Positions 7,499 to 15,707 of a DNA stretch of 64,000 bases are shown here, piece after piece. The notes beneath the pieces were generated by a model. It made no database searches. It was not told where the DNA came from and saw only the letters and a program-made list of their open reading frames with translations. The stretch spans positions 340,676 through 404,675 of the forward strand of contig CATQHL010000001.1 of the NCBI GenBank assembly GCA_958295925.1, in the 5' to 3' direction. Each line of letters opens with the position of its first letter. The first letter of the stretch is position 1. Both the position numbers and the translations under genes were made by a program. This DNA comes from an uncultured Acidimicrobiales bacterium. GTDB taxonomy: Bacteria > Actinomycetota > Acidimicrobiia > Acidimicrobiales > CATQHL01.

Positions 7499-8353
7499 AT
7501 GGGCTACTTTTCACGATCCTTTGACCTCGCCAAGCGCTCCTGGCACGTACTGAAGAAGGACAAGGAGCTGATGCTGCTCCCAGTGTTTGGCCTTCTCTCC
7601 GTGCTTGCAATATCCGGGGTGCTTTTTGCGATTGTTGCCGCCACCGAGTCGGGCGGCGAGGAAGGAAGACTTGGTGGAGGGTCGATCCTCCTGATCATCC
7701 TGGGGGTGTTTGCCGGGGGGATCGCCATCTTCTTCTTCAAAGGGGCGCTGGTGGCGGGCGCCCACGAGCGGATCATGGGAGGGGACCCAACGGTGTCGAG
7801 TGCTCTGCGAACCGCCACCTCCTGCCTTCGCTACATCGTGCCGTGGGCGATCTTTGCGACCGTCGTGGGAATCATTATCGACATGATCCAGAGGGCGGCA
7901 CGGGAAAACCTGGGTGTCATAGGCGCCATCCTGGGCGGCATGGTCGATTTTGCCTGGAGGGTGCTGACTTTTCTTGTGATGCCGGTGATAATCGTTGAGC
8001 GGCAGGGGCCATTCAAGGCCCTTGGTCGCTCCAAGAGCCTGCTCAAGGCAACCTGGGGAGAAAACCTCATTGCTCACGCAGGAATGGCAATCGTCGGCTT
8101 TCTGTTCTCGCTCCCGGCCATTTTGATGGTGGCAATCTTCGGCTCAGCAGGTATGGGGTGGGTGGCTGCCTCCTTTGGAGTCATCTTCGGCCTCATCGGG
8201 TTTGTCCTGGTCTCCTCCTTGAGCGGCATCTACCAGACGGTTCTCTACGAATACGCGACCAGCGGAAAGGTGCCCCCGGACTTCGCGGGCAGCAACCTGG
8301 AATCGGCTTTCGCAGTGCGTGAGCGCAGGGGCGGGAACTACACCCGCTTCTGA
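7499..8353 (+). CDS. DUF6159 family membrane protein
   Basis: The 284-residue integral membrane protein begins MGYFSRSFDLAKRSWHVLKK, the hallmark opening of DUF6159. Hydrophobic segments lie near LMLLPVFGLLSVLAISGVLF, ILLIILGVFAGGIAIFFF, the central IVPWAIFATVVGIIIDMI, and a C-terminal set around GFLFSLPAILMVAIFG and IFGLIGFVLVSSLSGI, so about six helices. ATG at 7499 has AAGGAGG upstream. The function of the family is unknown. The gene ends before a GC-rich hairpin shared with the convergent RidA gene. Confidence 0.8.
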   Translation: MGYFSRSFDLAKRSWHVLKKDKELMLLPVFGLLSVLAISGVLFAIVAATESGGEEGRLGGGSILLIILGVFAGGIAIFFFKGALVAGAHERIMGGDPTVSSALRTATSCLRYIVPWAIFATVVGIIIDMIQRAARENLGVIGAILGGMVDFAWRVLTFLVMPVIIVERQGPFKALGRSKSLLKATWGENLIAHAGMAIVGFLFSLPAILMVAIFGSAGMGWVAASFGVIFGLIGFVLVSSLSGIYQTVLYEYATSGKVPPDFAGSNLESAFAVRERRGGNYTRF

Positions 8354-8361
8354 GACAGTTG

Positions 8362-8387
8362 CCGGCCGCCTCGTAGGCGGCGGCCGG
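8362..8387. terminator. GC-rich hairpin between convergent genes
   Basis: CCGGCCGCC (8362-8370) pairs perfectly with GGCGGCCGG (8379-8387) around an eight-base loop, and TTAATT follows. It sits between the ends of the DUF6159 gene and the RidA-like gene and may terminate transcription from either side, although the T-tract is weak. Confidence 0.55.
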
Positions 8388-8407
8388 TTAATTCTGAACG
8401 CAGCCGC

Positions 8408-8791
8408 CTAGTCCACTACGGCGGTGGCCTCAATTTCGATCAGCATCCCCGGATCCATAAATCCGCTCACTTCCACGAAGGCGCAGGCGGGCTTAATCTC
8501 CCCGAACACCTCGAAGTGGGCGCTCCCGGCCTCCTTCCAGCGGGAAATGTCAGTCAGGAACACCCTGGTCCGCGTGACATGTTCAGGCCCCGCCCCCAAC
8601 TCCGCCAAAGCGGCGACGATTATCTCCAGGCAAACCTTTGTCTGCAGGTACATGTCGCCGGGTCTGATCAACTCGCCTTCGGGGGTGGTGGCGGCGGTGC
8701 CGGCCACTTCGATCACGTTCCCCGCCCTGATGGCGCGGGAATAGCCCACGGGATCCCATGGCCGATCGGACTTGACCTTTGCTCTGCTCAC
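8408..8791 (-). CDS. RidA/YjgF family protein
   Basis: The 127-residue protein has the RidA fold signatures: VGYSRAIRAGNVIEVAGTAA, TRVFLTDISRWKEAG, and the C-terminal FVEVSGFMDPGMLIEIEATAVV. RidA proteins hydrolyse reactive enamines/imines made by PLP enzymes; many relatives are deaminases of small metabolites. This sequence belongs to a divergent subgroup: the catalytic Arg of RidA proper is not evident before FVEVSGF (PACAFVEV instead of PxRxxVEV). GTG start at 8791 with AAGGAG nine bases before. Divergent from the SDR gene that follows. Confidence 0.8.
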   Translation of the reverse strand: MSRAKVKSDRPWDPVGYSRAIRAGNVIEVAGTAATTPEGELIRPGDMYLQTKVCLEIIVAALAELGAGPEHVTRTRVFLTDISRWKEAGSAHFEVFGEIKPACAFVEVSGFMDPGMLIEIEATAVVD

Positions 8792-8895
8792 TTTCGCTGC
8801 TCCTTGCCTCGGCTCGTGCTACTGCTGCTCTATCCTAGGCTCTCTAGCTAGGCGCTCTAGCCAGGGACATCCGCCGAGTGCTACAGGAGTTGAGA

Positions 8896-9660
8896 ATGTC
8901 GGGATCGTTTGAGGGCAAGGTCGCAGCAGTCACGGGTGCGGCGCGCGGCATAGGAGCGGCAATCGTCGATGAGCTGACGCAAAAGGGGGCGGAGGCCGTC
9001 TCGCTTGACCTCACGGTGCCAGGGGTGTCACGGCCAGGCGTCTTGGATCTGCCCTGCGACGTGGCCGACGAGGACGCCGTGGCTGAGGCCTTCGCAAAGA
9101 TCGCCGACCGCTTCGGGCACCTTGACGTACTCGTAAACAATGCGGGCATCCAGCGAGCCGCCCCCACTCACCTCATGGAGCCGGAAACCTGGGACCTGGT
9201 GGTAGGAATCCACCTGCGCGGGATGTTCCTCTGCTCGGCCCAGGCCATCCCGCTCCTGAAGGGGAGCGGGGGCGGTGCCATCATCTCGATAGCCAGCACC
9301 GCCGGATTCCTGGGGCTGCCCGGTCGAGGCCCCTACTCGGCCGCCAAGGCCGGAATCATGGGCCTCACCCGGTCGCTCTCCGTGGAATTGGCACCCGCAG
9401 GTATACGGGTAAACGCCGTGGCCCCCGGCTTCACGCTCACCCCGCTCGTGCAGCAGGGGCTCGACGACGGCTCGCTCACCAGCGAATGGATGCTGGACAT
9501 GATCCCCATGGATCGCCTGGCCGACCCCTCTGAGATCGCCAAGCCCGTGGTTTTCCTGGCGAGCGAGGAGTCCTCCTACATCACCGGACAGTGCCTGGTG
9601 GTTGACGGTGGCTGGACGATCCAGGGTGTGGCCCACCGGCCAGACTGGCTGGAGGCCTGA
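8896..9660 (+). CDS. SDR family oxidoreductase
   Basis: A 254-residue short-chain dehydrogenase with cofactor motif TGAARGIG, NNAG, active-site Ser in ISIASTAG and the YSAAK catalytic pair, ending in the usual CLVVDGGWTIQG. ATG at 8896 is chosen because CAGGAG lies just upstream; an in-frame GTG at 8878 would add six residues. It probably oxidises or reduces an alcohol/ketone; the Asp after the second strand (SLDLT) favours NAD(H). It converges on hyuB1 across a short repeat region. Confidence 0.85.
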   Translation: MSGSFEGKVAAVTGAARGIGAAIVDELTQKGAEAVSLDLTVPGVSRPGVLDLPCDVADEDAVAEAFAKIADRFGHLDVLVNNAGIQRAAPTHLMEPETWDLVVGIHLRGMFLCSAQAIPLLKGSGGGAIISIASTAGFLGLPGRGPYSAAKAGIMGLTRSLSVELAPAGIRVNAVAPGFTLTPLVQQGLDDGSLTSEWMLDMIPMDRLADPSEIAKPVVFLASEESSYITGQCLVVDGGWTIQGVAHRPDWLEA

Positions 9661-9664
9661 CAGG

Positions 9665-9706
9665 CCAGGACGCCAGGGCCAGGACGCCAGGGCCAGGACG
9701 CTAGGG
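9665..9706. repeat. Three tandem 14-base repeats overlapping the end of hyuB1
   Basis: CCAGGACGCCAGGG occurs at 9665-9678 and 9679-9692, with a third copy at 9693-9706 carrying one change (GCT). That single change makes the TAG stop codon of hyuB1 (complement of 9701-9703). The repeat fills the gap between the SDR stop and hyuB1. Confidence 0.85.
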
Positions 9707-11557
9707 CTTGTCGGGGAACTCCGGGCCCTCCTCGTGGCCATCTCGCAGCTCGGCAGTGGCAACCTCGTCGAGGACGAAGGAATCGGAGCCCTCGTCAAAC
9801 CGCACCACAACGCCGTAGTCGCGCCGTGCGCCTTCGGCTGTCACGTACCCGTCGCGGAGATCCTCAAGCACATGCTCGACGCGGCGGGTCAAGGCTGGGC
9901 CGTAGCCCCCTCCTCCGGGTTGAAAGCAGTCCATCATCCGGCCCTTGCGGATGGGGAGGTTCGTGCGGAACATCCCCACGTTGATCTCCTCGTCGGTGCC
10001 TGGGGCGTAGACGAACCGATTGGGCCGGGCGTCGCACCCGCCGGCGTAGCCCCACGGCCCGAACTTCTCGCCGTCGCCGAGGTCGGAGAGCACGCCGTCG
10101 GCGTGCGTGAGCATCCACTTGCGCGTCACGCCCAGGCCACCGCGCGACCAGCCCGCGCCGCCGCTGTCGGGCTCGAGCCTGTAGCAGTCGAAGCGGACGG
10201 GGTAAAGGCGCTCCTGCAGCTCCACGGGCTGGTTCATGGCGGTGGTGGCAAAAGTGGTCATGGCCGTTGCGTTGTCCTTCATTGCGGGACGGCCGCCCCA
10301 GCCGCCCTCCAGCCAGAGGTACATCACGAACTCGCCGCCGAAACCTGGGCGAGGGTCCTCCCCGCCCATGACGATGTTCAACAACCCTGTCGGGCCGGCC
10401 ATCGACCGATCTGGCGCCAGCTGAATGAACGACTTCAGGATCAGGTCGCCGACCGCCGGGTACACCCCCGCAGCGCAGCCGGACACTGGTGACGGGAACT
10501 CTGCGCTGAGCAGCAGGCCTTCCGGAAGCACGAAGTCGATGGCCCTGAATACCCCCTGGTTCATCGGAATCTGCGGGTAGATCATTTTCATGGTCACCAC
10601 GACGGCCGAGATTGTGACCGCACGCGAGGAGTTCATGGCTCCCTTGGCAGGGCCGCTCGAGCGGGAGAAGTCCATCGTGGCCCTGTCCCCTTCGATGGTG
10701 AGCGACATGTGGGCGACAAGGGGGTCGTCGCTGTCGGACCCCGGGTCCTTGTCCATCAGCGCCTCCACCTCGATCAAGCCGTCGGGCAGGCGCCGAAACT
10801 CCTCTCGGAGCAGGTCTTCGGAATAGGAGATGAGCTCGTCCATGGCGGAGATGATCACCTCAGGGCCGTAGCGTCGGGCAAGCGCCTGCATCCGCCGCTC
10901 ACCCAACCGGACTGCGCCGATGGAGGTGAGCAGGTCGCCCCGCGCCGTCTCGGCCATGCGCACGTTACGCAGCAGCAGATCCACCACTTCCGTCTGGATT
11001 ACGCCCTCCCGCACAACGTGGATGGGCGGCACCGCAAGACCCTCGCCGTAGGAACTCCGTGAATTGGGGTCGAAGGTGCCCGGCACGTGCCCGCCTATGT
11101 CCGTCCAGTGCATTGAGTTCTGGATGTAGGCAGCCAGGCGCCCGTCAAGGTAGACGGGCATGATCGCCCGCATGTCGTTGTGGTGGGTGCCTCCTATGTA
11201 GGGGTCGTTGATGAGCACCACGTCGCCCGGGCGGAAGTAGGTCTCGGGGTCTGTCCTTATCCATTCGTGCGTGCCCTGGACAGTGAACGGGATTGTGCCG
11301 AGGTGGGCGGCCAGGTCTCGCACGCCCGAGGCGACCAACTCGCCGCGGCGGTTGCTGATCGTCCCGGAATAGTCGCCTCCCTCACTCACCACCAGGGAAA
11401 AGGCCGCCCGCATTGTGAGGGCGCTCATTTCGTCGGTGATGCTGCTGAATGCGCTGTTGAGAACCTGGAAAAGAATCGGGTCGCTCTCTCGCAGGCTGTT
11501 GGAGCCCACCCATCCCGAGCCTGCCTTCTGTGCGCCCGAACGTGTCGTGTGGTTCAT
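9701..11557 (-). CDS. hyuB: Hydantoinase B/oxoprolinase family protein (copy 1)
   Basis: The 618-residue protein is a HyuB-type subunit: RAAFSLVVSEGGDYSGTISN, GDVVLINDPYIGGTHHNDMR, the central FSRSSGPAKGAMNSS, and the glycine-rich C-terminal blocks PDSGGAGWSRGGLGV and [16 protein letters not shown]. HyuB works with HyuA in ATP-dependent ring opening (N-methylhydantoin, 5-oxoproline) or, in relatives, carboxylation of ketones. Its ATG overlaps the hyuA1 stop as ATGA, so the two subunits are coupled. It is the last gene of the operon and ends inside a 14-base tandem repeat. Exact substrate unknown. Confidence 0.9.
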   Translation of the reverse strand: MNHTTRSGAQKAGSGWVGSNSLRESDPILFQVLNSAFSSITDEMSALTMRAAFSLVVSEGGDYSGTISNRRGELVASGVRDLAAHLGTIPFTVQGTHEWIRTDPETYFRPGDVVLINDPYIGGTHHNDMRAIMPVYLDGRLAAYIQNSMHWTDIGGHVPGTFDPNSRSSYGEGLAVPPIHVVREGVIQTEVVDLLLRNVRMAETARGDLLTSIGAVRLGERRMQALARRYGPEVIISAMDELISYSEDLLREEFRRLPDGLIEVEALMDKDPGSDSDDPLVAHMSLTIEGDRATMDFSRSSGPAKGAMNSSRAVTISAVVVTMKMIYPQIPMNQGVFRAIDFVLPEGLLLSAEFPSPVSGCAAGVYPAVGDLILKSFIQLAPDRSMAGPTGLLNIVMGGEDPRPGFGGEFVMYLWLEGGWGGRPAMKDNATAMTTFATTAMNQPVELQERLYPVRFDCYRLEPDSGGAGWSRGGLGVTRKWMLTHADGVLSDLGDGEKFGPWGYAGGCDARPNRFVYAPGTDEEINVGMFRTNLPIRKGRMMDCFQPGGGGYGPALTRRVEHVLEDLRDGYVTAEGARRDYGVVVRFDEGSDSFVLDEVATAELRDGHEEGPEFPDKP

Positions 11558-13650
11558 CGATCTTCTCCTCTGGTGAGCATCAGGTTGCCGAGCTTGTCCA
11601 CTTCGGCTTGCCAGTCCGGCGGCACCCAGGTTGTGGAGTCTTCCTGGGTAAGGACAAGCGGGCCGCCCAGGGAGGTGCCTACGGGAAGAGAGGCCCTCTG
11701 CACCACCTTGGCGTCAACCGCTCCGTCGCCGGTAAGCACCCTCCTGATGCGGGGGGTGAAGCTCGGGGCGCCGCCTCCGAAGGGAATGTGCGGACGCTCC
11801 GAGACCCTCACGCCCCGGACCCTCAGAGCCGCCACCTCCACAGGGATGTCTATGGCCACCGAGTGGAACTGGCGTTCGTACTCGTTGAAGAAAGCCTCGC
11901 GGTACTCATTTTGGAAACGCTCTGGCACCAAGCCGTCCCTCAGCGGTATGTTCAGCGCCCTCACCTGCCCCAGATAGCGCAGGTCGATGGAGTGCTCGAG
12001 ACGCTGGCGATCCTGGGCCACGCCCTCGTCGGCGAGCGTCTCCCGCATGCCCTCAGCCAGGTCGTCGAAGATGGACTGCAGAACCGCCCTGTCCGCCTCG
12101 GAAAGGGCGACGATGTGAGCGCGGCTGGTGTCGTGGACTATGTCGACGTAAAGGCACCCAAGGCCCGATGTCACACCAGGTGCCACGGGGATGACAATTT
12201 GACGAATGCCCAGGATGTCGGAGAGCTCGGCGGCCATGAGCGGCCCAGCGCCGCCGAAGGGCACCAGGGTGTAGTCGCGAGGGTCAAGGCCGCGCTCCAC
12301 TGTGACCACCCGAATGGAGCGGGCCATGTTGTTGTTGGTGATGTCGATTATGCCCAGGGCGGCTTCCTCCATTGCCAGCCCGAGTTCGGAGGCGAAATCC
12401 CCTACCGCCTGTCGCGCGGCCTCGATGTCCAGGTGCACGCCGCCTGCCAGATTCACGTCAACCGGAAGCCGCCCTGCTATCAGGTTGGCGTCGGTGAGCG
12501 TGGCCTGGGTGCCGCCCAGCCCGCAAGCGGCCGGCCCAGGATTGGCCCCGGCGCTCTGAGGGCCTACGTGGGGGAGCCGGCCGGCGTCCACCCAGGCCAG
12601 CGAACCCCCGCCCGCCCCTATGGTGATCAGGTCAACGGCAGGAAAACGTACCGGCTGGCCGAACTGCGGTGAAAACTCATGCACCAGGCTGGCCTTGCCG
12701 CCGCGCACGACAGCGATGTCTGCGCTGGTGCCGCCGATGTCGAGCGAGATGACCTCGTCGAGGCCCTCGGCTGCGGCCAGCACCTCTGTGGCCTTGACGC
12801 TGCCCACTGCCCCGGTGCTTGCCACCGCCGCAACCCCCTCGGCGGCCTTGGCGCCCGCCGCCGGCCCGGAGGTAAGAAGGCGAGCAGGGAAGCGGGAGGC
12901 GCTCTCCAGGGTGAGCAGCCCGCCCCCGGAGTGCATCACGTAAAGCCTGCCCGCAAATCCGGCCTGCCGCAGCTGCGTCTCAAGTGAGCGCAGGTAGTCG
13001 CTTATCACGGGTGCCAGGTAGGCGTTCACGACGGTGGTGGATGTGCGCTCGAACTCCGGCGGCTCCCTCAGCAGGGCACCGGAAGTGCTCACGAATGCGC
13101 CTGGCAGCTCCTCTGCCACTATTTCAGCCGCCCGCCTTTCATGGGCGTCGTTCACATATGAATGCAGAAACGAGATGGCGAAAGTGCCAATGCCTCGTCG
13201 CGCCGCCGTCCGCACGGCCAGGCGCACCTCCTCCTCTGCGAGCGGGGTGATCACATCTCCGGCGTAGTCGAGGCGCTCGCTGATCTCGAATCGGTTCCGG
13301 CGCACCACCAGCGGCGCCGGAGGATCCCAGTAGATGTCGTACGGCTCCCCCCGGTTGTGCCGACGCAACTCAAGCACGTCACGGAAGCCCCTGGTGGTGA
13401 GCAGCGCAGTGGGGGAGCCACGGTTGGTGATGACGGCGTTCGTCGCCACTGTGGTGCCGTGTGAGATGATCCCTATCTCAGAGACGGGGATGCCGGCCGC
13501 CTCAATGGAGTCAAGCACGCCCTTCTCGAAATCCGGCGGCGTGGAGGGCACCTTGGAGATCCGCTGCTCGGAGCCCCTTACCCCCACCAGGTCGGTGTAG
13601 GTGCCGCCCGTGTCGATTCCGACGTGCCAGCCGTCGTTGCGGTCTGTCAT
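11554..13650 (-). CDS. hyuA: Hydantoinase A/oxoprolinase family protein (copy 1)
   Basis: The 698-residue subunit has an actin-like ATPase core: GIDTGGTYTDLVGVRG at the N-terminus, SHGTTVATNAVI, VISLDIGGTSADIAVVRGG and LITIGAGGGSLAWVDAGRL. The order is Hydant_A_N (about 8-190), Hydantoinase_A (about 210-505) and a C-terminal domain. It would use ATP to activate the amide or carbonyl handled by HyuB. It starts 40 bases after the small Cys-rich gene and overlaps hyuB1 by four bases. The second HyuA in the same operon (15707-17827) is clearly different in sequence, so this is not a recent duplication. Confidence 0.92.
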   Translation of the reverse strand: MTDRNDGWHVGIDTGGTYTDLVGVRGSEQRISKVPSTPPDFEKGVLDSIEAAGIPVSEIGIISHGTTVATNAVITNRGSPTALLTTRGFRDVLELRRHNRGEPYDIYWDPPAPLVVRRNRFEISERLDYAGDVITPLAEEEVRLAVRTAARRGIGTFAISFLHSYVNDAHERRAAEIVAEELPGAFVSTSGALLREPPEFERTSTTVVNAYLAPVISDYLRSLETQLRQAGFAGRLYVMHSGGGLLTLESASRFPARLLTSGPAAGAKAAEGVAAVASTGAVGSVKATEVLAAAEGLDEVISLDIGGTSADIAVVRGGKASLVHEFSPQFGQPVRFPAVDLITIGAGGGSLAWVDAGRLPHVGPQSAGANPGPAACGLGGTQATLTDANLIAGRLPVDVNLAGGVHLDIEAARQAVGDFASELGLAMEEAALGIIDITNNNMARSIRVVTVERGLDPRDYTLVPFGGAGPLMAAELSDILGIRQIVIPVAPGVTSGLGCLYVDIVHDTSRAHIVALSEADRAVLQSIFDDLAEGMRETLADEGVAQDRQRLEHSIDLRYLGQVRALNIPLRDGLVPERFQNEYREAFFNEYERQFHSVAIDIPVEVAALRVRGVRVSERPHIPFGGGAPSFTPRIRRVLTGDGAVDAKVVQRASLPVGTSLGGPLVLTQEDSTTWVPPDWQAEVDKLGNLMLTRGEDR

Positions 13651-13690
13651 GTTGTTGGCCCTTTCGTCTCAGCCCGCCTCTAAGCCCCGC

Positions 13691-13930
13691 TCAGCGAGGC
13701 TTGGCCTCGGCCTGGTCCCCGCTGATCCCGCCAGGTACGGCCTGCGCGTTCCCGTCGATCTCCCGCAGCCGATAGTAGAGACGTTCGCAACGCTCGTCGC
13801 AGCATCGCTTGCTCTCCCCCGTCGCCGCGGAGACGAAGCCCCAGAAGCGGGCGATGAGCAGGTTCCCGCACACGTCGCAATAGTCCACGGTGGTGTCGTG
13901 CCAGAGTTTTGCCAGATCATTCCACGCCAT
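13691..13930 (-). CDS. Small Cys-rich zinc-ribbon-like protein inside the hyu operon
   Basis: A 79-residue product begins MAWNDLAKLWHDTTVDYCDV and has CDVC (C19/C22 region) and later CCDERC, a likely four-Cys metal site. It then has a basic Tyr/Arg stretch (ERLYYRLREIDG) and a charged tail. Its ATG at 13930 overlaps the end of hyuB2 by 14 bases and it ends 40 bases before hyuA1, so it is placed between two hydantoinase pairs. Small zinc-binding gamma subunits accompany HyuA/HyuB-like subunits in acetone and acetophenone carboxylases; this could be an equivalent. That link is inference, and the sequence is too short for firm assignment. Confidence 0.65.
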   Translation of the reverse strand: MAWNDLAKLWHDTTVDYCDVCGNLLIARFWGFVSAATGESKRCCDERCERLYYRLREIDGNAQAVPGGISGDQAEAKPR

Positions 13931-15707
13931 CGGCCAGCCTCCCCCGCAGCTCAGTAGTGGCCTCTTCGTCGAGATCCCCTTTGGCGTCGATGACCACCCC
14001 GTAGTGGGCTCTCGCCGAGCTCCGGCCCACGAACCCAAGCTCGACGTCGCGGGCCACAGCATAAGGGTCGCGCTCCAGCGGGTCGCCGTAGCCGCCGCCT
14101 GAAGGCGAGGTGATGCGCACCCTGTCCCCGCGGTGCAGACGAATGTTCGTGAACTTCGAAGGGGAGACCAGGCCGAAAGCCTCCTGGAACGTCCTGTAGT
14201 CGCCGCTTCCGGCAGGGGAAACCTCGAGGTTGGTGCGGCTGCCCTCGCTCCCGCCAAAAATACCCCAGGGTGATCGCTTCATCCGCTCGCAGAGGGCGCT
14301 CACCGTGATCACGTCGCCAGCCACTTCCAGGATGCGCTCGATTCCCAGGCCTCCCCTGTGACGCCCTGCCCCAGCGGAATCGTCGTTGAGCCGGTAGTTC
14401 TCGTGAACCCACGGCCACTTGGTCTCGAAGATCTCGACAGGCGTGTTCCGGCAGTTGGCGTGGGGCACAATCTGCGCGCTGTTGCCGTCGCTTTCGGCCC
14501 GCCCGCCCCAGCCCATGCCCTCGAAGTGATAGTGGGCGTAGTACTCGCCGTTGCGCGGGTCCACCCCGCCGAACAGGAAGTTCAGAGACGTGTTTCCGCT
14601 GGCGGCGGAAGCCCGCTCAGGCAGGATCTGCGAGAGTATCTGGCCCACGACCAGTTCCATTACGCGGGGCTGGAACTCCGTCTGCCCCCCGACGCACGGC
14701 CCAGGGAGTTTCACGCAGGTGATTGTGCCGGCGGGGGCCACCACCCTCACCGGGCGCACGATTCCGGCGTTCACCGGCACGTCACGCGCAAGCACGTAGA
14801 GCAGGCCGTTAAGAGATGCCGAGAGGGTCACCACGTACGGCGCGTTTATCGGGCCGACCGCCTGGGCGTCAGAGCGGGAGTAGTCAAAGATGAGCTCGTC
14901 GCCGTCCACGATGATCCGGGAACGAATCCAGTAGGGGCGATCCGAGATGCCGTCGTCCTCCATGCAGTCCTCCCCGGTGTAGATGCCGTCGGGCAGACGC
15001 CGGATCTCTTCACGCATGTAAGCCTCGGCGTAGTCGATGATCTGCTCGAAAGCCTCGTTGAGGCCATCCACCCCCCGCTCCGAGAGCATGTCGGCAAGTC
15101 GCCTCTCCCCTACCCGAAGGGAGCCCAGCATTGCGTGGATGTCGCCCCAGGTGTTGTCGGGGGTGCGGTGGTTGGTGAGCATTATTCGCCAGACGTCCCT
15201 TACGGGCTCGCCGCGGTCGAACAGCTTCGTGGGTGGCAGGCGCAGGCCTTCCTGAAACACGTCGGTAGCGGTGGCTGCGAACGAGCCGGGGGCCATTCCA
15301 CCAATCTCCGCGAGGTGCGCGATGTTCCCCACGTAGGCCGCCAACTCGCCGTCGTGGTAAACGGGGGTGACGAGCATGTGCTCGGGCATGTGCGATCCCC
15401 CCCTGTAGGGGTCGTTGTGGACGAACACGTCGCCTAGGGAGAAGTTTTCCTGGCCCACCTCCCGGATGATCCAGGTGGCGGCGTAGAGCGAGGCCCCGAG
15501 CATGGCCGGATTGATGCCCGCCGTGGCCACCAGGCGGCCGTTCCGGTCGAGTACGAGCGTTGAGAAGTCCAGCCCCTCGGAGAAAATCGGGGAGTAGGCG
15601 GTGCGCATCATTGCGAAGGCCATCTCGTCGCAGATGTTGCGCAGGCGCTTGTAGAGAAGGGTCAGCCCAACCCTGTCGACAGCCCCTCCGCTCGCTGCGC
15701 CGTCCAC
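13917..15707 (-). CDS. hyuB: Hydantoinase B/oxoprolinase family protein (copy 2)
   Basis: The 596-residue HyuB-type subunit contains RTAYSPIFSEGLDFSTLVLD, GDVFVHNDPYRGGSHMPEHM, FDYSRSDAQAVGPINAPYVV, DSAGAGRHRGGLGIER and RITSPSGGGYGDPLERDP. The GTG start overlaps the hyuA2 stop by one base (TAGTG). Its 3' end overlaps the small Cys-rich gene. Together with hyuA2 it forms the upstream pair of the operon. Ring-opening hydrolase or carboxylase are both possible for this family. Confidence 0.9.
   Translation of the reverse strand: MDGAASGGAVDRVGLTLLYKRLRNICDEMAFAMMRTAYSPIFSEGLDFSTLVLDRNGRLVATAGINPAMLGASLYAATWIIREVGQENFSLGDVFVHNDPYRGGSHMPEHMLVTPVYHDGELAAYVGNIAHLAEIGGMAPGSFAATATDVFQEGLRLPPTKLFDRGEPVRDVWRIMLTNHRTPDNTWGDIHAMLGSLRVGERRLADMLSERGVDGLNEAFEQIIDYAEAYMREEIRRLPDGIYTGEDCMEDDGISDRPYWIRSRIIVDGDELIFDYSRSDAQAVGPINAPYVVTLSASLNGLLYVLARDVPVNAGIVRPVRVVAPAGTITCVKLPGPCVGGQTEFQPRVMELVVGQILSQILPERASAASGNTSLNFLFGGVDPRNGEYYAHYHFEGMGWGGRAESDGNSAQIVPHANCRNTPVEIFETKWPWVHENYRLNDDSAGAGRHRGGLGIERILEVAGDVITVSALCERMKRSPWGIFGGSEGSRTNLEVSPAGSGDYRTFQEAFGLVSPSKFTNIRLHRGDRVRITSPSGGGYGDPLERDPYAVARDVELGFVGRSSARAHYGVVIDAKGDLDEEATTELRGRLADGVE

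Noticed and set aside
9602-10492. Long plus-strand open frame opposite hyuB1
   Set aside because: It is the antisense shadow of a clear HyuB gene, with no family features; GC-rich codon use keeps opposite frames open.
11530-12672. 380-codon plus-strand frame opposite hyuA1
   Set aside because: Antisense shadow; the minus strand encodes recognisable HyuA motifs throughout.
14358-15437. 359-codon plus-strand frame opposite hyuB2
   Set aside because: Antisense shadow of the HyuB gene, no start site or homology.
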